From Stenotrophomonas sp. 610A2 (GTDB taxonomy: Bacteria; Pseudomonadota; Gammaproteobacteria; Xanthomonadales; Xanthomonadaceae): 64,000 nt of DNA. The translations under genes and the position numbers were made by a program. Of this stretch, positions 33,023 to 39,530 are shown one piece after another. Every line of letters starts with the position of its first letter. Position 1 is the stretch's first letter. The notes beneath the pieces are model-generated. The model was not told the DNA's origin, made no database searches, and worked only from the letters and a program-made list of their open reading frames with translations. The DNA is taken from assembly GCF_030549615.1 (NCBI RefSeq), contig NZ_CP130832.1, positions 1,550,001 to 1,614,000 on the forward strand, in the 5' to 3' direction.

Positions 33023-33387
33023 GAAATCACAACCTCACTCCAAAACGCAAGAAGTTGGCGCCACTGGTCAAGGTCAAGCTGGCCTCAGGAGTGCTCGCTG
33101 CGGTCTTGTCTGAGAAGATTGATGAAAAGCAGGCAGGGGTGTTGCTGCGCGAAGCAACAGGAACACAGTGGTCATTGCTGACCTGTTTGCAATACCTATC
33201 CGGTAAGGAAGCCATTGCCGCCGTTGATGGCCTAGCTGAGAGCTGGAGTGAGGACGGTATGACCAAGGAAGGATTGCGGGCAGCTATCAAGGTGGCGGCG
33301 CATGCGGTGGCAAATTTCCATCCGAAGGGCAAATCCCTATGTGCGAGTGATCTGGCCCAAACGATGAAGGGCCTGCCCCTCGATTGA
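33019..33387 (+). CDS. Small basic protein, last gene of the SRAP operon
   Basis: 122 aa from a GTG overlapping the SRAP stop. Basic N-terminus (RKKLAPLVKVKLASGVLAAVL) and a helical body. It contains CLQYLSGKEAIAAVDGLAESW and ends before the convergent gene at 33393. Not recognised. Probably acts with SRAP or GmrSD; no catalytic motif visible. Confidence 0.5.
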   Translation: MRNHNLTPKRKKLAPLVKVKLASGVLAAVLSEKIDEKQAGVLLREATGTQWSLLTCLQYLSGKEAIAAVDGLAESWSEDGMTKEGLRAAIKVAAHAVANFHPKGKSLCASDLAQTMKGLPLD

Positions 33388-33392
33388 TAAAG

Positions 33393-34058
33393 CTAGGGTT
33401 GCGGAGGTGCCGACTGAGGCACAAATCTAGCCCCTAGCTGGTCAAGGATCTCATGGCCGGTGGCAAGGTCATACTCGCCACCCAACATCACCATCACCTG
33501 AACTGCTGTGATTCCCACTGCTTGGGCATGGTCGATGGCTTGAACAATTTTGTCGTCGGGATATGAGGCACCAATTCCATTGCCGGCCATGTAGCCGTTG
33601 GCAATCTGGTTTCCACCGTGCGTGAAAGAGTGAAAGTAGTTGAAGGCGTTTTGATAGACCTCCGAGAAGATCTTGAACTGGTCAAATGGGGGGTGTGCCT
33701 CGATCTGCTGAGCCAGATTGCCCTTTGGCACGTTGTCGTGCTGCAGGAAGTCCAAGGCGCTGGCCTCATCGCCACAGAAGAAGAACCAGGACCCTCGCTT
33801 GATCTTGTCGTTCATGGGCCGGAGGAGGCTAAAAGCACTGCCTGCCAGTTCGCCGCCCAGGCTCGCCACCAAGTGGTTGATGGAAACAGCGTCATCGTAG
33901 GCGGCCCTCAGCAAAGCAAGAGCGGTCCGATGATGCTCCGGCATAGTCCCGGGCATCTTCAGCCTACTGGCTTGGTCGCCAGCGAACTGGAGATCTTGCA
34001 GGTTCTGATGGGCGCGCTGCTGTAGCGGGGACATAGCGTTACCGGCTGGACTAAGCAT
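33393..34058 (-). CDS. DUF6988/HEPN-like helical protein
   Basis: 221 aa from the ATG at 34058; ATG at 34034 (MSPLQQRAHQ) is a possible shorter start. The pattern of ALALLRAAYDDAVSINHLV followed by WFFFCGDEASALDFLQHDNVP and AFNYFHSFTHGG resembles a group of helical HEPN-like proteins (DUF6988 type) with unproven function. It ends in a Pro-rich QSAPPQP. A convergent partner ends 6 bases away. Proteins like this often sit in defence or stress loci. Confidence 0.45.
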   Translation of the reverse strand: MLSPAGNAMSPLQQRAHQNLQDLQFAGDQASRLKMPGTMPEHHRTALALLRAAYDDAVSINHLVASLGGELAGSAFSLLRPMNDKIKRGSWFFFCGDEASALDFLQHDNVPKGNLAQQIEAHPPFDQFKIFSEVYQNAFNYFHSFTHGGNQIANGYMAGNGIGASYPDDKIVQAIDHAQAVGITAVQVMVMLGGEYDLATGHEILDQLGARFVPQSAPPQP

Positions 34059-34119
34059 CAAAAATTGGAGTCATGGCAAAATAGAGCAGGTGCCATCCAT
34101 GGCTCCATCATGCGCTGCT

Positions 34120-34545
34120 TCATTTCTCTAACGCTTCCAGCCGCGCCAGTGCCTCTTTCTTACCCAAGGCACGCAAGCCGACAAGGGCGGCGCGCTGTGC
34201 TTCCCGAGGCAATGCCTTATCCGCTTCCCAGTTGTAGATTGACTGGGCCGACGCACCGGCAAGAAGGCCGAACTCTGCGGCCGATAGCCCCAAGCGCTTC
34301 CTCATGGTCCGCAGACCCTTGGATGAAAAGCGGGTGTTGCCCGTCGATGAGGCTTCGGGAGCTGCCTTTGGGGTTTTGCCTGCCGCTTTCACTTGACGGC
34401 CAAGATCTGCAATCTGGCGTTTAAGCTCCGCGATCTCACGCCTCTGATTGGCCGATGCTTTGCGCAACGGATCAATCTGGGTTTTCATCTCCTTTCGGGC
34501 CAGGCGAGTGATCTCTTCTTTTATCACTGATGCAAGGTTTGGCAT
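34120..34545 (-). CDS. HTH protein with basic coiled-coil N-terminus
   Basis: 141 aa. The N-terminus (VIKEEITRLARKEMKTQ...RREIAELKRQIADLGRQV) is a basic coiled coil. The C-terminal half holds an XRE-type helix-turn-helix (GLRTMRKRLGLSAAEFGLLAGASAQSIYNWE). This is a widespread proteobacterial architecture; it probably binds DNA as a dimer. Upstream (34546 onward) lies a region shared with a dispersed repeat and a possible small RNA. Confidence 0.75.
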   Translation of the reverse strand: MPNLASVIKEEITRLARKEMKTQIDPLRKASANQRREIAELKRQIADLGRQVKAAGKTPKAAPEASSTGNTRFSSKGLRTMRKRLGLSAAEFGLLAGASAQSIYNWEADKALPREAQRAALVGLRALGKKEALARLEALEK

Positions 34546-34644
34546 TCGTGTCCCTCGTGGGTTGGGATAGCGAGTCTAAGCGACTTGAAGCGATTGGAGA
34601 AATGCAGCGCTGAGCCCCTGTGATGGCTGCACTTTAACTTAAGA

Positions 34645-34700
34645 CAAAGAGCGGTTTTCGGGCTTCGCCCAGGCTGACAAGCAACAGCGCTACGCCAGAT
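34645..34700 (+). repeat. Dispersed hairpin repeat (copy 2)
   Basis: AAGAGCGGTTTTCGGGCTTCGCCCAGG, then GCAACAGCGCTACGCCAGA. The same two blocks occur at 40381 (AAGGCGGTTTCCGGGCTTCGCCCA, then GCAACGGCGCTTCGCC), showing an about 55-bp repeat with a TTCG-loop hairpin. Confidence 0.65.
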
Positions 34701-34706
34701 GCACGT

Positions 34707-34720
34707 TAGGATAAATCCTA
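34707..34720. promoter_or_regulatory. Palindrome TAGGATAAATCCTA
   Basis: TAGGAT-AA-ATCCTA is perfectly symmetrical. It lies just after the dispersed repeat, where other copies of the repeat are followed by promoters, so it may be an operator. Confidence 0.4.
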
Positions 34721-34743
34721 CCTTTTATTGCGAGATATGCTGA

Positions 34744-34906
34744 TTGCTCAACTATGGCAACAGCTTCAATCTATATTCGTCGCCACACCCAATGAATGAG
34801 AACGGATCAACGCCATCGACAGGAGTCAGGGGCGCCAGGAAGGGGGTTCAGGGACTAACAGCCCTGCTAGCAAGCGACCAAAGGCTCCCGCGAGGGGGCC
34901 TTTTTC
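34744..34906 (+). ncRNA. Candidate small RNA ending in a strong terminator
   Basis: No coding frame, but a plausible structured RNA: a CAGGG-N8-CCCTG hairpin at 34851-34868 followed by the terminator hairpin at 34881-34902 with five T. No gene precedes this terminator on the plus strand, so an independent short transcript is the simplest explanation. It could also be a leader or attenuator. The promoter is not located. Confidence 0.35.
34881..34905 (+). terminator. Rho-independent terminator
   Basis: AAGGCTCCC (34881-34889), loop GCGA, GGGGGCCTT (34894-34902, one GU pair), then TTTTT. It lies 12 bases before the TTGCGC promoter at 34917 and has no protein gene upstream on the plus strand. 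Confidence 0.8.
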
Positions 34907-34916
34907 CGTTAAGCCC

Positions 34917-34946
34917 TTGCGCTATCCCGGTTCTCCCCTTGAATGA
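34917..34946 (+). promoter_or_regulatory. TTGCGC-family promoter element
   Basis: TTGCGCTATCCCGGTTCTCC at 34917, then CCTTGAATGA; 56 bases before the ATG at 34973. Good match to the plasmid family. Confidence 0.62.
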
Positions 34947-34972
34947 GATGACCATTCAACTCGGAGGAGCCC

Positions 34973-35482
34973 ATGAAAACCAATCTCGCCATTTCCCTGG
35001 CCATCTGCTTGTTAGCAGCTCCATTCATCGCCAGCGCTGAGAACTTCCCGCGCCAGAACGACCGGGGCTCCGTCGATAGCGTAGTGGTCGCCGCAATCGA
35101 GGCAGTAGAGGTATCCAAGCGAGCACTGATTGACTATGGCGTCTACGATATGGAAGCAGATCCTGCGAAGTGGACGATCATGCAGATCGCCGGCCGGGGC
35201 CACAACATGCAGCGGGGTAGCACGCCGGGCCTAGGGCCGATGTATTCCATGCGTTTCATCATGGATCGGGTCCGAGGAATTGAGAGCCAAGTGGTCAGCA
35301 CTTTCCACGAAAAGCGTGCCATCCATTGCGTGTTAAATGATGAGAGCCGCTATGAGGCGCTTCCGGGCACCGTATACAGTGAAGAGGTGAAGTTCTGCCT
35401 TTCCCGCCCGGACTGGAAGGCCTATGAGGCTACTCCTGATGCTGCAGGCCTTGAAACCGAGGTCGGTTCTACTGCCCGTTGA
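34973..35482 (+). CDS. Exported protein, unknown
   Basis: 169 aa. Signal peptide (KTNLAISLAICLLAAPFIASA) with predicted cleavage before ENF. Mature domain of about 148 aa with two cysteines (HCVLND and KFCLSRP) that could pair. Charged C-terminus. CGGAGG precedes the ATG. Expressed from a TTGCGC promoter. Possibly a conjugation- or pilus-linked periplasmic protein; family not recognised. Confidence 0.62.
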   Translation: MKTNLAISLAICLLAAPFIASAENFPRQNDRGSVDSVVVAAIEAVEVSKRALIDYGVYDMEADPAKWTIMQIAGRGHNMQRGSTPGLGPMYSMRFIMDRVRGIESQVVSTFHEKRAIHCVLNDESRYEALPGTVYSEEVKFCLSRPDWKAYEATPDAAGLETEVGSTAR

Positions 35483-35658
35483 AGCGGACCCTGTGACTGG
35501 GATGGACACTCCCAGTGCCTTTGCCTTAGGTGCGCAGCCTAGCCCGCTACCGGCCTGACAAGGCAAGCCTGCTCCACGATGTTGCGCCCCTTTGGGTGTC
35601 AGACCGGCGTATCGCTGGGCTTTCGTGCTTCCACCGGCTAAGGCCATGGGAGCACCAC

Positions 35659-36075
35659 ATGAACGCACAAGAGCTTCGCAGCGCGGCAGATCAAGACAAC
35701 CTGGCACTCATCTGTGCCAGCTTTCCACTGCCCGAGCAGATCGTTCCACGCAGCCACTTCGATCCAACCTGGGCGTTGGAGAAGATCCCGGCCTCCCTGG
35801 ATCGGCGTCTGGAAGCGCTGACGGCTAAGCTCGATCAGCACCGTCAGGAGCTCGCAGCAGATATCCAGCGCTACACCGACTTGCTGACTCGCAAGCTCGA
35901 TGCCTTGTCTGACTACGACCTCACCATTTGCCACCAGGGAGATGTGGAGCAAGCTTTGCTCACGGCCCTTGGCTTGAAGACTGCCCACATCTCCTGGCAT
36001 CGCTCGCACATCCAAGTGCTGGAAGCAGAGATGGCTTCCATTGAGCGCGATCGACCACAGCTGGCTCTCTTCTGA
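35659..36075 (+). CDS. Helical protein with a coiled-coil centre, unknown
   Basis: 138 aa from the ATG at 35659 (MNAQELRSAA), chosen by its GGGAGCACC; the upstream frame extension looks noncoding. The centre is a long amphipathic helix (DRRLEALTAKLDQHRQELAADI...). The leader matches that of the gene at 6879. Not recognised. Monocistronic, followed by a dispersed hairpin repeat. Confidence 0.55.
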   Translation: MNAQELRSAADQDNLALICASFPLPEQIVPRSHFDPTWALEKIPASLDRRLEALTAKLDQHRQELAADIQRYTDLLTRKLDALSDYDLTICHQGDVEQALLTALGLKTAHISWHRSHIQVLEAEMASIERDRPQLALF

Positions 36076-36087
36076 GGGCCTTTGGTC

Positions 36088-36136
36088 TCTAAGCAAGAGC
36101 GGTTATCGGGCTTCGCCCTTGGCGTGGAGAAACGCT
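36088..36136 (+). repeat. Dispersed hairpin repeat (copy 3)
   Basis: AAGCAAGAGCGGTTATCGGGCTTCGCCC at 36090, then AAACGCTACGCC. It lies between a gene end and the TTGACA promoter, as at 42100. Confidence 0.6.
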
Positions 36137-36163
36137 ACGCCACATACGAAATCGTGAGAGAAA

Positions 36164-36231
36164 GATCACGAAAATAGTTTGCAGAAAGATGGCGTTAGAA
36201 CGTTGACATGTGAGCGGTAAGCCTTTTACTG
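36164..36231 (+). promoter_or_regulatory. TTGACA-type promoter with conserved upstream block
   Basis: CACGAAAATAGTTTGCAG...GAACG then TTGACA (36203-36208), spacer and CCTTTTACTGG. The upstream block recurs at 42206 and 44083. TTGACA is an ideal -35 hexamer, but the -10 is not clear. Confidence 0.65.
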
Positions 36232-36232
36232 G

Positions 36233-36256
36233 TTTGTATACAGATTGGTATACAAA
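36233..36256. promoter_or_regulatory. Operator TTTGTATAC-N6-GTATACAAA
   Basis: 9-bp perfect inverted repeat separated by 6 bases, just before the ribosome site of the 36272 gene. It occupies the same place as the ATAGCAATTGCTAT operator does at sister promoters, but its sequence differs, so it may bind a different repressor. Confidence 0.62.
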
Positions 36257-36271
36257 ACAGAAGGGGCAGGC

Positions 36272-36892
36272 ATGAACACGATAGTTAAACGCAACGATGG
36301 CTGGAAAGGATCTAAGAAAGCGGCGCAAGTCGATAGAATAGATCAGCAAGCGAAGAAGTCGCTGATCGAATGCTTGAAGAAGAGGGACCACGACAGATTT
36401 CAGGAACTTGTAGACGGTGGATTAATTAGCGCGCACCAACCCATGGCGGTTGGCGCAACAGCAGCGTGCTTTACGCTGGGCTACACCAACTTTCAGTTTC
36501 ATGCCAAACGCGGAACAGCTTGGGCCTTCTGGCCGCTATGGGACGCAGCCGGGTTCAACAAGGGCCAACTGGATTGGTATTTGTATGTGGCCGCAAAAGG
36601 CTATGACGGCATGCAGCACAAAGATGGTGCAGACGAACACTTGCGGATCGTGAAGCATCTGGCCTTCGTGGGTGCCTCACCCGATCGTTCGTATGCCAGT
36701 GGGAGCTACCTGTTCACAGCGCGAGGATGGGCGGGTGGCAATCTGCAATCACACCATCCTGGCTTGCTTGAGGCCATCGAGGCAGGTGAAGCCGCAAGGG
36801 ATGCCATGTTTCGCGAAGGGCTCATGCATACGCGCGGGCGAACACGCCTGCCAGAGGGCAACTTGCCGCGCATATATTCGCGGTATGTCTAG
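36272..36892 (+). CDS. Unknown protein, first gene of the tail-protein cluster
   Basis: 206 aa from the ATG at 36272 with AGGGGCAGG upstream. Basic N-terminus (VKRNDGWKGSKKAAQVDR). It has an ankyrin-like helix (KRDHDRFQELVDGGLISAHQP), but no clear repeat array. The next part includes AFWPLWDAAGFNKGQLDWYLYVAAKGYDGM. It lacks the -RL ending. Regulated by the TTGACA promoter and GTATAC operator. Function unknown. Confidence 0.6.
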   Translation: MNTIVKRNDGWKGSKKAAQVDRIDQQAKKSLIECLKKRDHDRFQELVDGGLISAHQPMAVGATAACFTLGYTNFQFHAKRGTAWAFWPLWDAAGFNKGQLDWYLYVAAKGYDGMQHKDGADEHLRIVKHLAFVGASPDRSYASGSYLFTARGWAGGNLQSHHPGLLEAIEAGEAARDAMFREGLMHTRGRTRLPEGNLPRIYSRYV

Positions 36893-36910
36893 TAGTCCAG
36901 TTTGAATCAT

Positions 36911-37366
36911 ATGCAGCCAAATATGAAAACTTCAAAAGAAAGCAATAAAGACTCCACGAGCAACGGTGATGGCTACAACGCCAGCGATGGCGGTGCGCCT
37001 ATGAACGCCCTCAGGAAGCTCGCCGCAAAGATCAGGGCTTTCAAAGGGAAGTCTCGGATCGTTGACGCAGTGGGTCACACGCCGAACCCTGGAAGTTCGA
37101 TGCGCGCCCAATGGCAGGCTTGGTTCGCAAATGGCTTCTTCCTGCAGCGAACGTCTTCTGGTTCAAACAAGTGGACGGCCGAGGAAATTAGTCGCCATTT
37201 TCAAGCTTTCGGATTCACGGGTAGCGGAAAAATGCTCATTCCATGGGGCGACTTCGAGGAGCGCACCCAATGTGAGAAGGAAGCAATCCAGGCACGATGG
37301 GATGCACGCTGCCTTTCAAGGTCTACAACCAAGGCCAGTGCGCCTGCAAAGGCGGTGCGTCTGTGA
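36911..37366 (+). CDS. Unknown protein with the ARWDAR/-AVRL C-terminal tail
   Basis: 151 aa from the ATG at 36911; ATG 37001 (MNALRKLAAK) is a shorter option. The Ser/Asn-rich N-terminus is AT-richer than the rest. The C-terminal 28 residues include IQARWDARCLSRSTTKAS and end APAKAVRL, strongly similar to the tails of the proteins ending at 38375 and 39222. The following RHH gene starts inside its stop (GTGA). The modular tail on otherwise unrelated proteins is the notable feature. Confidence 0.65.
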   Translation: MQPNMKTSKESNKDSTSNGDGYNASDGGAPMNALRKLAAKIRAFKGKSRIVDAVGHTPNPGSSMRAQWQAWFANGFFLQRTSSGSNKWTAEEISRHFQAFGFTGSGKMLIPWGDFEERTQCEKEAIQARWDARCLSRSTTKASAPAKAVRL

Positions 37367-37542
37367 GCATAAGCACCAAGCCTATCCCCGTTCGCCTTCC
37401 TATCCCGCTTCATCAAGACATCGTTCGCGAGGCCAGGAAGCACAAGGTCTCCCGATCCGAAATCATGCGCCAGCTCATCCGTGAGGCTATGGCTGCGCGC
37501 AGATCCACCGCGACACCACACAGCAATAGGAGGACACCATGA
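37363..37542 (+). CDS. Ribbon-helix-helix-like regulator
   Basis: 59 aa from a GTG overlapping the previous stop. Strand KPIPVRLPIPLHQDI followed by two helices (VREARKHKVSRSEIMRQLIREAMAA) is the ribbon-helix-helix pattern. Proteins of this size are typical plasmid repressors (CopG/Arc type). The basic C-terminus contains ARRSTATPHSNRR. It probably regulates nearby promoters; it is one candidate for the operators noted in this window. Confidence 0.65.
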   Translation: MSISTKPIPVRLPIPLHQDIVREARKHKVSRSEIMRQLIREAMAARRSTATPHSNRRTP

Positions 37543-37682
37543 AAAGCAAGTTCAAGACACCCCTTATCACCATCCTGGCCATCGGTGCCATGTGGGGCTT
37601 CATTTGGCTGGTGGAAGGCACCAACCATTCGGTCAACACTTTGGCTGAGGCTGCCCAGGGAGTTGAATGGAGCATCGAATGA
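37539..37682 (+). CDS. 47-aa membrane microprotein
   Basis: MKSKFKTP then a single hydrophobic segment (LITILAIGAMWGFIWLV) followed by an acidic tail. AGGAGGACACC, an excellent ribosome site, precedes the ATG. It overlaps both neighbours, including ATGA with the next gene. The strong ribosome site and tight packing argue that it is real. Function unknown; single-span microproteins often adjust larger envelope machines. Confidence 0.6.
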   Translation: MKSKFKTPLITILAIGAMWGFIWLVEGTNHSVNTLAEAAQGVEWSIE

Positions 37683-37912
37683 GCAGCGCTCCGAAGAAGG
37701 ACCGCTTTGGCATTCCTTACAACTCGCCCACCTGGCTGGAAGACAGCCAGAAGGCCTATGGCGAGGGGGTGGCTGACTTCTTCAAGCGTCGAGTTGCACG
37801 AGTGGCGGCGAAGGATCTACGAGAGCGCACCGAGGAAGCGGATCGCGAGGCCGATGATCTGGCCAGTAGGACTCAGGAAGCCGCGGCGGCACCGAAGGTG
37901 GTGCGCCTGTGA
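37679..37912 (+). CDS. Small charged protein ending -KVVRL
   Basis: 77 aa from the ATG at 37679 overlapping the previous stop. Charged helix (DFFKRRVARVAAKDLRERTEEADREADD) and then the tail SRTQEAAAAPKVVRL, sharing the A-A-P-K-x-V-R-L end with its neighbours. Not recognised otherwise. The stop overlaps the next start (GTGATG). Confidence 0.6.
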   Translation: MSSAPKKDRFGIPYNSPTWLEDSQKAYGEGVADFFKRRVARVAAKDLRERTEEADREADDLASRTQEAAAAPKVVRL

Positions 37913-38112
37913 TGGCCCTGCTCCAAATTGCATTCGCCATCCTCATGCTCGTCATTGGAGCGTCGATGGTGTTCGGGGGTGGCCTGGTGCTGATCGCTTG
38001 GACCCATGAGAGAAGGGCACGGCATGCAGTTGAAGGCCTGGGGATCTTCTTCACGGGATGGGTGTTCACCCTCAGTGCCGCGATCATCGTCTGGCTGGCG
38101 GTGAGCCAGTGA
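37912..38112 (+). CDS. Small two-span membrane protein
   Basis: 66 aa. Hydrophobic residues about 4-30 (LLQIAFAILMLVIGASMVFGGGLVLIAW), short basic loop (HERRARHAV), then FFTGWVFTLSAAIIVWLAV. Both ends are probably on the periplasmic side. It overlaps its neighbours by single codons. Unknown role, part of the coupled micro-gene array. Confidence 0.6.
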   Translation: MALLQIAFAILMLVIGASMVFGGGLVLIAWTHERRARHAVEGLGIFFTGWVFTLSAAIIVWLAVSQ

Positions 38113-38375
38113 GCGGCGTTGCGGTCTTCAACATGAAGCTGACACCGCTTGGCATGACGGACCTGCTATCCGACAGCGAGATTGCCCAGGCAGTTTGCTC
38201 AACGGATGACCTAGTGGAGCACCTGACGCATATCGCCCGCCGCAAGCTCATCCGTAGGTTCCTGCGAGAGTGGCATCCGAACATCGCGCATGAGATCCAG
38301 GCGCGCTGGGATGCGAGGCGGCTGGCCAGGGCGACATGCAGGGTGCCGGCGCTGGCTAGGGTGGGGCGGCTATGA
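38109..38375 (+). CDS. Small protein with the ARWDARR/-VGRL tail
   Basis: 88 aa from a GTG overlapping the previous stop. The N-terminal half is unlike its neighbours. The C-terminal 30 residues (HEIQARWDARRLARAT...ARVGRL) closely match the proteins ending at 37366 and 39222. The tail is arginine-rich with a hydrophobic end, as in known type IV secretion signals. The stop overlaps the next start (ATGA). Confidence 0.62.
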   Translation: MSGVAVFNMKLTPLGMTDLLSDSEIAQAVCSTDDLVEHLTHIARRKLIRRFLREWHPNIAHEIQARWDARRLARATCRVPALARVGRL

Positions 38376-38902
38376 GCAGCAAGTTTCCTGGCTTCTCCGA
38401 TTGCAACTTTGACTGGGTTCAGCAGTGCTATCAGATGTGCTTTTCCATGTTGAACGATGGCCTAGCCACTGAGGACGCGCAGACCATAACAATGGGACCG
38501 ATTGAGGTGGAGCTTGCTTCACTGCTGGACCGGCATGACTACATCAGTGGGCTGACTGTCATCGGTCGCGAGGAGGAAGAAGCTCGCGAGCTAGACGATT
38601 GCCAGACGCGCATTGCGACCCTCTTTCTGTTTGCCGATCCCAATGCTATCAAGCCGGCGCTTTTGAAAATCCTACCCGTCGGGCGATCTATGGGTATGGA
38701 CATCCCAGCACTGATCCCTTGGCTCATCAAACGCGGGATGCGCTTGACCCCGGAAGAGGCCTATCAGGTCATGTGCAACTTTGGAGCGGCGGGCCCGGAC
38801 ACCCTGACAGTCCTTCGCACGCGCCAGACCGACAACACGGCGATGGAAATTCATAACAGAACAGTGAAGGCGTCGGCGCCGGCAAGGGTGGGGCGGCTAT
38901 GA
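38372..38902 (+). CDS. Unknown protein with the SAPARVGRL tail
   Basis: 176 aa. Acidic N-terminal two-thirds, helical, including an EEEEARELDDCQTRIATLFLFAD segment. Only the last 12 residues (VKASAPARVGRL) match the neighbours, and the nucleotide stretch GCGCCGGCAAGGGTGGGGCGGCTATGA is shared with the 38109 gene's end. This points to recent exchange of the tail by recombination. Coupled on both sides (ATGA). Confidence 0.6.
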   Translation: MSSKFPGFSDCNFDWVQQCYQMCFSMLNDGLATEDAQTITMGPIEVELASLLDRHDYISGLTVIGREEEEARELDDCQTRIATLFLFADPNAIKPALLKILPVGRSMGMDIPALIPWLIKRGMRLTPEEAYQVMCNFGAAGPDTLTVLRTRQTDNTAMEIHNRTVKASAPARVGRL

Positions 38903-39222
38903 CGATCGATCGCTTCTGGTGCGAGCCAAAACTCCCCGGGTATGACGAGAAAGCGGCTTGGATCATCCCTCGCTTGAAAGCCCAGTTGGACACCTTCGAT
39001 TTCCCACATGATGACTTTTGGGTGGAAGTCATGTTCTGCGAACTGATGATCAGAGCTAACGGAGAAGTTCCATCGGGGAACATGCGCAGGCTGGTTCGTG
39101 CGCGCTTAGACATGGAAGACCGCTTGCCGCCCCGTGAGCCAATCCTGGCCAAGTGGGAGGCCAGGAAGATAGCCAGGTCTACCCCTTGTGCTTCTGCGCA
39201 GGCAAGTCGAGGTCGCCTATGA
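38899..39222 (+). CDS. Unknown protein with the AKWEAR/-SRGRL tail
   Basis: 107 aa. The N-terminal 75 residues are unique (DRFWCEPKLPGYDEKAAWIIP...). The tail ILAKWEARKIARSTPCASAQASRGRL corresponds to the 28-residue module of the 36911 and 38109 proteins. Overlaps the next start (ATGA). No known domain. Confidence 0.6.
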   Translation: MTIDRFWCEPKLPGYDEKAAWIIPRLKAQLDTFDFPHDDFWVEVMFCELMIRANGEVPSGNMRRLVRARLDMEDRLPPREPILAKWEARKIARSTPCASAQASRGRL

Positions 39223-39530
39223 CCCGCTCTGCCCTCATTGAAAAGCTAACCCCCGGCAAGCGCTACACGCGCACCGATGACGCCACGCTCCAACCTGTGC
39301 GCGCCGGGCAATACCTGTTCGCCGCTACCACAACCAATGCCGGCTACTTCCTCCTCACGGACGAAGCTGGCCAGCTGCAACCCCTCACCACCGATCTGCT
39401 GGGCGCCCTGGTGCGGGAAGCCAGGTTCTACGGGGTGAAGCTTCGCAACATGCGGATCTTCGGCGCACGGGGTGGATGGAGCCGGGTGCCGGCCGGTGGG
39501 CGCTACTACGACATCGGCTATCTGAGCTAA
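39219..39530 (+). CDS. Small basic protein, end of the coupled array
   Basis: 103 aa from the ATG at 39219 overlapping the previous stop; the upstream extension in the same frame is rejected because it would overlap the tail gene. Beta-rich (KLTPGKRYTRTDDATLQPV, GYFLLTDEAGQLQPL) and ends YYDIGYLS, without -RL. Not recognised. Last gene in the plus-strand array; the convergent minus-strand gene ends at 39527. Confidence 0.55.
   Translation: MTRSALIEKLTPGKRYTRTDDATLQPVRAGQYLFAATTTNAGYFLLTDEAGQLQPLTTDLLGALVREARFYGVKLRNMRIFGARGGWSRVPAGGRYYDIGYLS

Larger units (their letters stand above)
34546..34972. other. 427-bp intergenic region with repeat, palindrome, possible RNA
   Basis: Between the divergent HTH gene and the exported protein gene. 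It contains a dispersed hairpin repeat (34645-34700), the palindrome TAGGATAAATCCTA (34707-34720), a candidate small RNA with terminator (34744-34906) and a TTGCGC promoter (34917). No protein-coding frame is convincing. Confidence 0.6.
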
